Shown here in pieces: positions 55,111 through 64,000 of a DNA stretch of 64,000 nt. Source of the DNA: Rhyacichthys aspro (lineage: Eukaryota; Chordata; Actinopteri; Gobiiformes; Rhyacichthyidae); contig CM072170.1 in assembly GCA_036850595.1 (NCBI GenBank), positions 17,279,932-17,343,931 of the forward strand, written 5' to 3'. The notes below the pieces were generated by a model that searched no databases, had not been told where the DNA came from, and saw only the letters and a list, made by a program, of their open reading frames with translations. A program made the translations under genes and the position numbers. The stretch's first letter is position 1. Each line of letters starts with the position of its first letter.

Positions 55111-57240
55111 TCCTCAAAAGAACAACCTAATATGGAATAGGTCTTGAAAGAACAGGGCATCTTCTTTCTTTTTTTTTCCGACAAAATCAATGCAAAAAAG
55201 TCCAAACTATTTTAGAGAGAATTTCTTTGCTTGCATTCAGCAGCATCTACTTTCTTGTCCATGAGCCTTTTGACTTGTTTCTGCTCAAACTCACTCAAAT
55301 TCTCCAGTGTGCGTTTCTGCTTAATCTGTGAGCAAAACCTCTAATTGCTTTTAGCACTCTTATTGCTAACCAATACTTTAGGGGTACATGGAAGAAAGTA
55401 ATAGATCCAATGGATGCAATGTTAGTGGGGCGCCTTGGTGACGCATTTTGTATCTTTGTTTATATAATCACTATTATTTTATTATAAATCCATTAAAAGT
55501 GCATTAACTTTTGCTTTATTTATCACCTATTTCTATATAACATGCATTTGTCAATTATATTATATTGAGTTAATCATTTCGAATTATGTCATAGATTATA
55601 CCAACTGAAGAGAAAATCACGGAGAGAACATTATCTTTGTATTGTGCATAGTTACAATATGTATAATCCTGACAGAAGTGGTGTTTGGATTAATCTGGAA
55701 AAAGCAGAAAACATGAAGATAAGGAAAACCATCCCCAGCAGCTTTATTTGTTATTGTGAAACACAGCAAGGCAGAAGTCAAGAGCAATAAAAATTCACTT
55801 GCCTGTGTTTGTGATTGCATTCTTATTGGTCCTTTAGAAAGTCATTTTGCAGGATAGGCCACACAGGCTTGATTTGCTCGGGTGTTATTCACCATACTAT
55901 ATAATCTGCATATCAATTTCTACACAGTGAACACTACGTTTCATCCAAATGCTGTTATTTGTGATAATGGTTCTTGCTGTGGACTAACACCCATGGGCAC
56001 ATTGAGGAAATTGTTTTCACATTTCCTATTCATAGGTGTGTGCCGTCACCTTACACTATTGTCACACCACATTCTGCGCACCACTTTGTTTTTGTGAGAT
56101 TCACCTGAATAAATGACATCAACACAGTCACATATCAGGAAATGATATTTTGTTACATCCCAGTCTTACTTGCTTTTTATGTTGCATTTACCATTTCACA
56201 AACGGCCTGACATGCTGTCAAAACCTGATTTAGTTTGCAATGGACATGGCATAAAATCTTCTAAGGCACCTTCCCCTGCCACCACCCCAAGATACTTGAA
56301 CTCCGATCCTTCACTTGAGGCAGGAACTCTCCACCAACTTGAAGGGAACAAGACCTCTGGCTGCACCTAGAAATCCTGTCCATAAAAATTATGAACAGAA
56401 TCGGTGACAAAGGGCAGCAGAGCAGCAAAGAAAAAGCTGCCTGTTCTAGAGTGAGATCTATAAATCACTACATACCAAAGATACACTTCCAAATGAACTC
56501 TGCTAAGGTTTATTTCAAATGTGACCACAAGCAGACCGGGACTTTTTACTAGCGAACTGGTTTCTGTTTTGATCCTTCAGCCTGCCAGCCAAGGTGTCCT
56601 CTATTATTAGACATAAGGGCACACACCTATAACTTAATTTGGGGATTCACACCGACTAGACAGGTACAATTCTCTCCAACATCCTGTTTCTGCCTCGTGA
56701 CATTTACAACATTATGGACAGGTATAAATTCAAATCAGCTGCTATTTATTACAAACTATGTCATACTCGGATAAGAAATACAACATCTCACCTTTGAGTT
56801 ATCAGCACAGAGCAGATGACACATCCTGGACAACCACAGTATTGTGTTAATGGTATTCCCCTGAGTAACAACCAGTGAATATCACAGGTGGCTGATGCTT
56901 GGAGTTATTATTACTGACATGTTCAAGTGCTCCAGCTGCTCTGCCATTTAAGGAATTCATTTCATCTCTGAAAGTTTGCACATTATAGCTATAGCTGTTA
57001 ATAAACACTTAACAAAACCGTAGTTCCTTTAACTAGTCTGTAACCATTCAATAGTAGGCAGCTAATACTCTCATTGGGCTATGGTGGGCAGTGGGCGGGA
57101 CCAGAACAAACTCAACGCTATATTTTCAGCAGAAAACACAGTGATTTAATTAACCTTTGTTTTTAAGTGTGTGATAAGACTACAGCACACATATTTAAAA
57201 AAAATCCATGGACAAATAGTTGTCTACAATGCATGCTGTC

Positions 57241-57296
57241 TGCCTAAACAAGTCTGACTTGGTTAGGCTGCCTAAACAAGTCTGACTTGGTTAGGC
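57241..57296. repeat. Tandem duplicate of a 28-bp palindromic unit
   Basis: Two identical 28-bp units in direct tandem (57241-57268 and 57269-57296). Each unit is itself an imperfect inverted repeat: arm 'gcctaaacaag', loop 'tctga', arm 'cttggttaggc' (10 of 11 pairing). Transcripts could form one or two hairpins. Confidence 0.85.
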
Positions 57297-57439
57297 AGAC
57301 CTGCTGGAACAGAAGCCGGGACTTCTCTTATTTTTACATGGTGTGTTCAGGTAACTATTGCCTTGGATCTGGCAACACATGGGAAAAACTTGCACTCAAC
57401 CATGTACCAGTCATGCGCCTTAGCCATTTAGCTAATCTG

Positions 57440-57790
57440 CCAGGCTGTGATTCTTAATCTGACCACTAGTAGCGTCTAGTGAGGAATGCCCAACTATCTG
57501 GACAGCATTTGGCAGTTTTTCTTAGTTTAACAAAGAACTTTTAAGAGTGCTCGTTATTTCAAAGTGGGCAATTACTGAAAAAAATATAATTATTATTATT
57601 AAATGAAGGAGCAACGCACTGAGAGACTCGAATTTATAAGAGGATAAATTGCAGGTCATGGCTGTGGTGTTGGATATATTAAACATCTAGAGAAGGTAAG
57701 AAAATATCTGTCCATTAATAATAATGAAGCATCCTGTTATAGGTTAATATTAGTATAAACTTTAAAAAAAAACATGTATAGATAAACAAT
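57440..57790 (+). repeat. Unnamed dispersed repeat, copy B
   Basis: Same ordered blocks as the reversed copy at 24200-24560, including 'ggcagtttttcttagtttaa', 'catggctgtg' and 'agagaaggtaagaaa'. The middle is degraded into an AT-rich 'attattatt' stretch. Confidence 0.5.
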
Positions 57791-59740
57791 AGCTTGTTTT
57801 TTGTGCATTTGCGTCAGTCACTAAGTTTTCATGACGTTATACAATTTTTAATTATGTTTGTTGACTTAACACTGAATGTAAACAAACATATAGTTTTGGA
57901 ATTGATGAAATTCAGATTTTCCTTAGTTGAGCTAACATACCAAAATAATATTGTTCTTAGTTGTGTTACTTCAGACTGCTTAGTCAGACTGGAGTTGGCC
58001 TAAGCGTTTTATGCACACTATACACAGTCCTGGTGGAGGGTGGCCAGTCCTGTTTTCGACTATACACATACTGTATACTACTACGTCTCCAGCTAAAATA
58101 TAGGTTGGTTGTTTTGGTCTTTGATCAAAAGTAAAAGACTAAAAGAAAAGACTCCTAGTATTTATCAGAGCATGGGAGTGAAAGTATAGGCACCACATCA
58201 AAAGTACAGAAAAAGTGATTTTTTTATCAAATGAATGTATAGGGTTTGTGGCTCCATGCTCGATGGCAACCAGTATATTTCTGTTTGTCCCACTGCACAC
58301 TACCAGCAAGGCTTCAAACTCCTGCTGCAAGCAACAAGCACTTTAGCAGCAAGGATTAGATATTAAGGCTATTATTCAGTTTTATTTCATTGACTCCATT
58401 GCCTTGGGCTTCTTAATTAGGTCATTATCACTAACTAGCAGCACAGCACTCAAAATGCTGTGTCTACATTTGCTTTAAGGAACTAAAGAGGCTAAATTTA
58501 GGGGGTTAAAACACCACTTTAATTGAAATGAACCTTTATTATTAAGCATTGGAAGGCACATCTAGTCCATTCTGTAACTAACCTTCAAGAATGAATGAAT
58601 GAATTAAAAATGTCTATTTTGCCTTTCTCATACGAATAATTTCCATCCTGTCATTTTGATTTATCATTTTATAAATATATTTTTTATACTATTTGCATTC
58701 ATTTGCTAAAGTTGTTAACACTGTTGGGCAGACAAAGAATTCAGTGTTTTACATCATATCTTCTGCTGCGTCTACAGCCATGCTTTATAACTGGTAAGAA
58801 GCTAAATCCCCCCATCTGCTGGTCAGAAGTGGTTTTACAGGAATACTTTGTCCTTTTTTTGTATGTAGGTTTTTTGTGTGCAACGTTACTGTGCTATATT
58901 CTGTTCCATCTGTCATAGGACAATCAAAATATGTAAATATTACATAATACGTTAACCTTTATTCATTCTGCATGCTATGATCACTTCATAGACACTACTT
59001 TTGTCCTTTTAACATTTTCTCTCTTGTTAACTGTGCGTCTGGGATTACACAGTGCAGTGCTGCTCTTTAGTCATGCTCACGTATGAGAGCAATTTAGATA
59101 GAAAATTAACATCCTCTGGAGATTAAGTAGAAAGCTGTTTCTGATTACCAGAAATGGTGCATAAAAAGGTTTTTGATAGGGTATAAAGAACTATTAGTTG
59201 CTATGCAACACCCTGCGCCAACAGAGACCTGAGCACATTATGACCTTGGCTGAGTACCATCTCTGTCAGAGTGTGGCTTTACGGTCTATGTATAAGGCAA
59301 GCTCTGACATATGCAACTATTAATGTTAACGTATCAATACACCTTAATAATTACTCTCAACTGATGTAGGGCACAGGTAGAGCCGGGCAACGTGGCAAAA
59401 AAAATCCCCAGTGAGTTACAATTTTAATCAATTTTAGTATTCTACAAAGTTTCAAACACTATACCTACTTGCAGCACACTGATGGTGAAAACAGAGCACT
59501 TTATGATGCCTTTTAGGTTTAGCACTCTCTGTTTCTGTAGACCAGGTCTAATGTGATTCACACACCACACTGTCTTTGTTATATCAAAGCAGGTGGCTAA
59601 TTTGCATCAATCTAGTGATTACCATGGCACATCGCACCAACCAGTGTTTACAGCCACTAAAACAACTTTACATCTTTCAAAAAAAAAAAACCTGAAAAAA
59701 ATAAATCAAATGCATTAGATTTATCATTCCTGCCTTAGAC

Positions 59741-60183
59741 CTGTCGTGGGCAAACTAAGGCCCGGGGCCACATGCGGCCCGTTGAGCTGTGTAATGCGGC
59801 CCGCCAAGTATTTACAATTAATATAAGACAGCATATATTTGGCCATTTTCCTTAAATGCCTAGTGCTTTTGCTAAAGCTACCATCATGTCTACAAACAGA
59901 AAATTTCCATTCACACAAGTTTTTAATATGGAGTGGACAGAGATATTTTATTGAAGTACAGTCAGTAGCCATATGTATTATTTGCCAAGAAACTGTTGCA
60001 GGTTTCAAAGAACATAATATCAGCCACCACTTTTCCACCAAACATTATACTAACTAGTCTGTGCAAGAAATGGTACAGGTTTTCTAATGTAATTAATCCC
60101 AGTTTATAGTTTAGTGGTCCAGCCCGTCTGTCAGATTTTAAAACCCAGTGTGGTCCTTGAGCCAAAAAGTTTGCCCACCCCTG
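59741..60183 (+). mobile_element. hAT element carrying a BED zinc-finger remnant
   Basis: A perfect 8-bp duplication 'ccttagac' flanks it (59733-59740 and 60184-60191). The left end is 'ctgtcgtgggcaaact' and the right end reversed is 'caggggtgggcaaact'. A plus-strand open frame at 59839-60057 encodes 72 residues including 'YFIEVQSVAICIICQETVAG' and 'HHFSTKHY': C46-x2-C49 with H64-x4-H69, a BED-type zinc finger as found at the N-terminus of hAT transposases and their domesticated relatives (GTF2IRD2/ZBED type). The catalytic domain is absent, so this is an internally deleted, non-autonomous copy. Confidence 0.83.
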
Positions 60184-60795
60184 CCTTAGACTGTTAAAGG
60201 ACCATTGTGTAACTTTCATAAATTTGTAACAGTTACTGACACCTGTGGCCATTAGAGGAACTGCAGTTAGTGTTGTGCTCGATCTCATGTGGTAAAGTTA
60301 CCTTAAGCTTGTCTGTGGTGACAATTACATTCTGGGTAACAGACATTTATGATTTTTGTATAATGGCTCGCCTGGGGTTACTGTAGCAAACGAGCCAATG
60401 TTAGTGTAACTCCGAAATGCCACACAGAGTTAGCATTAGCTGCTTTGTGAAGACAGCCAATGAAGTAATTTGAAAAGCTAGGACAGCACATTTATCAGAT
60501 TCATAAGCCTCGGGAGACAGGATTATAACACAGTTTTATTTGGAGATGTCCCTGTTAGCTGGTTAGCATCCCTGTTTCTGTCTGTTTTATCCCCAGAGCA
60601 GATCTTCTTTCTCACGGCTGACTCTGGCTTGTCTCTCCCCGGCACCGGTCACACTCCCATTTGGCTCTTGGGCCTCGCTTGATAAAACGTTTTTTGTTTT
60701 TTCAATGTTTGCGTCAAGTTTGTGTCATTGGCTGGGTTGTGCTGTGTTGCTGTGCTGGAGGCCTTTCAGGTTTTTCTCAAAACTAACGAGAATTA

Positions 60796-60924
60796 ATGCC
60801 GCTGACTGTCATGGCTGCCGTGCAGGAAAGTCCAAGACCAAGGAGACGAGAACGTGCACCACTTCACATTAGCCTTGATTTCGTGGAAAATCCGACCCGA
60901 ATACTTCTGAATGAAATGAGCTGA
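60796..60924 (+). other. Small open reading frame, 42 codons
   Basis: ATG-initiated frame MPLTVMAAVQESPRPRRRER then APLHISLDFVENPTRILLNE and MS, ending TGA. A second in-frame ATG is at 60811. It sits in a comparatively GC-rich, repeat-free stretch (60540-60950). The Arg-rich middle is unusual, but 42 codons is well within chance for this much sequence. Confidence 0.15.
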
Positions 60925-61794
60925 CAGGCTCATAGAGGCATAGAGGCAGTTGGATACTTAAGATTTAATTCTTCTTATCACAGCATTGGCAGCTCACTAA
61001 TGGCCAATGTGGAGGCTAGAATTTCTTTGTATATAATACAGTGACAATATAAAAGACTGTATGGTATAAAGATATTGCGACTGTAACTTTTACATCAAAA
61101 ACCCTTTATGTTTCCAGTACAATACAATAAAAATAACAATAAATTACATTAGTTTTAATGATAACTTGCCTTAGAATAAAGGGTATAATGTAAAGCTGTT
61201 TACTGTAATTTGCTATAATAATTACATTCTTTATGTATATATATATGTATTTATGGTACGTTGTTGTCAAAACAACAGGCCTACTGTAAAATAATTTACT
61301 ATCCTATTCTTGTAATAAACAGAGTGCAACTGTCATACTATACGTTACATTATTGATTGTTACAGTAAATTACCAACCAGTCCCTGTGGTTGCCAGAATT
61401 ACACCGTAGTAATTATGGTAACTGTTTTTACATTTATATAGCATCTTTCCAGGTTGTGTCCAATAAATAAATCACACTCTACTTTCTGTGGTATCTCCCA
61501 ACAGTCCAGTGACACAAATGGCATCAAGTAGATCAACACGCTGGTCAAAATGTGTCTATGATGTGGCTTGACCTGCTGTGTGTTGTTCAGTGATGAACAG
61601 CATAATGAACAGTTCCAGCTGGAACTGGGAATGGTGATTTTTGGAAGTTGGCTATGACAAATTGACTGAAAATAGCTTTTGAAACATACACAAGGTTTTC
61701 TGTAAAATACATTTTGCGAACATTGTGAAGAGTTTTGATCAAGCATCAAACTGTTGTGACAAATGCAATTTGGTCTGGAGACAAAACAAGCCAA

Positions 61795-61945
61795 AGCAAT
61801 CCATACAAAGTTCAGTTGGTTAAATGTGAATGCTCCCGACGAACCTGTATGCACATCAACCCCTTCAAAACAAAGGTCTTGTAGCACTTCCAACTGAACT
61901 CTGGTATGGTTCAATTTAAATGTGAATCCCAAGGAGACAACAGGC
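61795..61945 (-). mobile_element. Fragment of the same element family as 53.6 kb
   Basis: On the minus strand, 'accataccagagttcagttg' recurs with few differences from 53945-53965. Two direct copies of 'taaatgtgaatSccc' lie at about 61822 and 61917. The 189-codon minus-strand frame over 61399-61968, the longest in the window, overlaps this repeat and has no recognisable domain, so I treat it as chance. Confidence 0.4.
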
Positions 61946-62137
61946 GAGTCCAACAGGAAGAGCCTCATACATTGGAGACGAAAACATCAAATCACATTTG
62001 ATTTCCCAAGAGCAGAAAAAATGAACCAAAAAATATTGTCCAAGTAAATAAAATGAGAAGTGAGGAAATGAGAGGCACTGAAAAGGTTAAATGCTATGGT
62101 AATATGTCTTATTAGCATTTGTGCTAACAGCACCACC

Positions 62138-62340
62138 CATGTACAGTTCACAGTGTTCATAAAAATAGCAGTGTGTTTAAAAAAGTGAGTAAAGCTCAAA
62201 ATCCTTGAAATAGCTTTTATTTTCATACACAAAAGCATTGGGAACACTGCACATTCTATTCCAAATCAAAATGTGAACAAAAAACTGTTCAAATTTGTTA
62301 TTCCTTTAAAGAAAGTCAAGAGTCTTTACAAACTCAAGCA
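62138..62340 (+). mobile_element. Possible DNA-transposon terminal fragment
   Basis: 'cagtgttcataaaaatagca' followed by 'gtgtgtttaaaaaagtgag' resembles a terminus found in a widespread fish DNA element. No opposite end was found within 1 kb, so limits are approximate. Confidence 0.35.
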
Positions 62341-63415
62341 TTTACTATATAAACTGAAAAATGCTTTAGATATAGCTTTCATATGAATCTGAACTAATAT
62401 TTCATGGTATAACCACTGCAAGCTGACACATCTGTGATGCATAACCTTAACACAACACTTTTAAATTAAATGTCGTGACAATGGCACCAACAAACTACAT
62501 TTTCAGAAAAAGTGTCATATATTATGAATAAACACTGACTCATTTTCTAGAGTCTGTTTTATCCACACTCTCTGCAACCCACTGAGAACCAGATCCATGA
62601 GTTGACAGTGCATATTCTATTTGTTGTGTACTATATTTTATCTTTGTTATGTAGCCTACATTAAACGCAGCTATATCAAATTTCTATATGTATATAGCCT
62701 AGATATAAATATAACACAGATGCAGACTTTTTTGCTTGCTTTATTAGCTCAACAATAACTAGTACTCAGGCTTAAAATAAAAATAAAATATAATAAATAG
62801 CACATCTGTGTATTTATTCTATATTATTTGTACAACTAAAATATGAGTTTGGTGGCCATTGGTTTGATGCCAGATTGTCTTTAAGGAAGTAGCGATGCAT
62901 AGTGTGTTATGTCTTTAAAGAGAGATGAGGGTGGGATTAAATACGTTTTTTCTTCTTCCCACTCCTAGTGTCTGTATGCTTTATTGGACAAAAAAAAAAA
63001 AAAAAAACCTTTCATGAAATCAGTTTGATGAAATAGTTTTGTTATTATAACAAAACATTTATGTTGTTGGATATATGCAAATTTATTTTATTAATGTATT
63101 GTTACTTGATCAAAAAAAACCCAAAAAAAACCATGGTTTCAGCAGATTTTTGTAAGACGACTGAAAGACTGGGGACTACATCAGATTTATGTGCCAACTA
63201 GCCATGCTGACTGTCCCCAACTAGTGCAGACTGGAAAAGACTTTCCCCAACTGAGAATCATGGGTAAAATTTGGCAAAAATTCTAATAGTGCGTCCTCTG
63301 CTTAAGTGTTAGCCCTTCAGTTAATTCACAGTTGACCGTCTGAATGAATAAATACTGTATGTCCTGTTGTTTTCTCAGAATAACAACACTGATAATGTAA
63401 TGCAACAGTAAAATG

Positions 63416-63421
63416 TTTATT
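63416..63421 (-). terminator. Poly(A) signal AATAAA of the TOG-domain gene
   Basis: AATAAA on the minus strand (tttatt on plus) lies 67 bases past the stop codon at 63488. The short 3' UTR between them contains AGTAA-type repeats. Transcript end is expected within about 30 bases below 63416. Confidence 0.55.
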
Positions 63422-63487
63422 TACAATGAAATGTAAGTAAAAGTAAGTAATAAAGTAATAATAAGTAAGTAATAAAGGAAATATAAA

Positions 63488-63617
63488 TCAATGCTGCTTC
63501 AGGTTTCTGAAGATCTTGTCGAGAGGACGTCGGTCGCTTTGTGGAACATTGTTTTCCCACAGACAGAGAAAATCCCTGTGCAACGCAATATCCTTCAAGA
63601 TCTGGATCCCAAAACAC
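63488..63617 (-). CDS. TOG-domain protein (TOGARAM/crescerin-like), terminal exon
   Basis: After a TTTCTCTCTCCAG acceptor, the first G completes an Arg codon with the previous exon. The frame then reads CFGIQILKDIALHRDF, continues through LCLWENNVPQSD and ends KIFRNLKQH with TGA at 63490-63488. The 'DVRCFGIQIL' joint resembles the 'D(T/V)R.YGRKML' helix start of TOGARAM C-terminal TOG domains, whose proteins likewise end shortly after a '..L...m..ik..' helix. The reading frame shown in the longest single-frame ORF over this exon (VFWDPDLEGY) is wrong; only the +1 frame joins the upstream exon. Confidence 0.72.
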
Positions 63618-63711
63618 CTGGAGAGAGAAATAAATAATGTATAGAAAACATACTATATACAACACTCAACTAGGACTTTATGTTCAAACATGAGCAAACT
63701 TAATCACCAAC

Positions 63712-63870
63712 CTGACATCGGGGGCAGCATCAACAGCCATTTTGGAGACAGCAACGAGGAAGCGCTCAGTGAAGCCTCTCTCTGATGAAAAGATGGTATC
63801 TGCTCCAACTTTCTCAAGCACCTGCTTCAAATGCTCAGCAGTGCTCGAGCGAACAGCAACACAGCGGTGA
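63712..63870 (-). CDS. TOG-domain protein (TOGARAM/crescerin-like), penultimate exon
   Basis: The exon is 159 bases: one base completing the split Ser codon, 52 full codons and two bases of a split Arg codon. A pyrimidine-rich acceptor (CTTCTTCTCTTCCAG) precedes it and a GTTGGT donor follows at 63711. The peptide starts HRCVAVRSSTAEHLKQVLEK and ends AVDAAPDV. 'VAVR..tAEHL..v.e..Ga...l' followed by a second helix pair resembles the C-terminal TOG domain of TOGARAM1/2 (crescerin), proteins that bind tubulin and regulate ciliary axoneme length. The match rests on remembered motif similarity, not alignment; another HEAT/TOG protein is possible. Confidence 0.72.
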
Positions 63871-63957
63871 CTGGAAGAGAAGAAGAAGAGAGTCATGTAT
63901 CAAACAAATCTGGAGTCTATCTCTAGTTAAACTCATCCAGTCCTTTTCTGCTCGTAC

Positions 63958-64000
63958 CTCTGGCCTGTGTTGAGTAGAGCTGTAACAACCCTCTTGTGGT
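63958..64000 (-). CDS. TOG-domain protein (TOGARAM/crescerin-like), partial third-last exon
   Basis: The exon runs off the window edge. Read on the minus strand it gives HKRVVTALLNTGQ and ends with two bases (AG) before a GTACGAG donor at 63957. Those two bases plus the first base of the next exon form a Ser codon, so the phases match. Helical HEAT/TOG repeats typically carry a '..vv..ll....h..VAvR' boundary, which continues here into the next exon. Most of the gene lies above position 64000. Confidence 0.7.

Larger units (their letters stand above)
34401..63415. other. Intergenic region between the two host genes
   Basis: About 29 kb with no exon I can assign to a known gene. It holds SINEs, LINE pieces, hAT-like elements, microsatellites and an assembly gap (all listed). 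Stretches without any recognised repeat include about 38230-41260, 43340-48290, 50400-52330, 55400-57440, 57800-59730 and 60200-61790. Three short exon-like or ORF-like segments (47064, 49347, 60796) are given separately at low confidence. Segments such as 45690-45950 and 60540-60950 look less AT-rich and non-repetitive and could be conserved non-coding sequence, which cannot be tested here. Confidence 0.6.

Noticed and set aside
59724..60288. Minus-strand frames of 105 and 108 codons at the 59.7-kb hAT element
   Set aside because: Antisense to the BED zinc finger; no motif of their own.
61399..61968. 189-codon minus-strand frame, the longest in the window
   Set aside because: Overlaps a dispersed repeat fragment, has no domain, and residue order shows no family pattern; probably chance.
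63417..63665. Minus-strand frame VFWDPDLEGYCVAQGF over the TOG gene's last exon
   Set aside because: Splice phase with the upstream exon requires the neighbouring frame (CFGIQILKDIALHRDF).

Overview
This is vertebrate nuclear DNA, most likely from a ray-finned fish. It is AT-rich, has spliced genes with very long non-coding stretches, two runs of exactly 100 N (assembly gaps), and a repeat content typical of teleosts: tRNA-derived SINEs, several LINE 3' ends, hAT-type elements with 8-bp target duplications, and long microsatellites. No prokaryotic features (operons, CRISPR, phage) are present, and most long open frames are chance or lie in repeats.

Two host genes are supported, both on the minus strand and both incomplete. 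(1) The first coding exon of a cornichon-family AMPA receptor auxiliary protein (cnih3/cnih2 type) lies at 33836-33913, behind a GC-rich 5' region at about 34000-34400. I did not find its second exon anywhere below 33836, so the first 33.8 kb of the window is probably its first intron. (2) The last three coding exons of a TOG-domain gene resembling TOGARAM/crescerin lie at 63488-64000, with clean splice sites, matching phases and a poly(A) signal at 63416. The 29 kb between them (34.4-63.4 kb) reads as intergenic and repeat-rich. The two genes point the same way: the TOG gene ends upstream of the cornichon promoter.

Mobile DNA is the dominant content. There are four hAT-like insertions or remnants, three of them one family carrying an internal 21-bp minisatellite and one a different family with a BED zinc-finger remnant. 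There is a 0.5-kb element with perfect inverted ends, longer elements with 'GGGTGCGTTCACAC'-like ends, five pieces of LINE reverse transcriptase or its C-terminal tail, a broken transposase-like gene, and at least six SINE copies. Nesting is visible twice: a LINE 3' end sits inside another LINE just after its YADD motif, and a hAT element sits inside a larger terminal-inverted-repeat element.

I found no convincing new multi-gene system. The most interesting leftovers are the hAT/minisatellite family, a roughly 350-bp dispersed repeat shared by 24.2-24.6 kb and 57.4-57.8 kb, a dimeric hairpin repeat at 57242, and three short exon-like or ORF-like segments (47.1, 49.35 and 60.8 kb) with no recognised identity.
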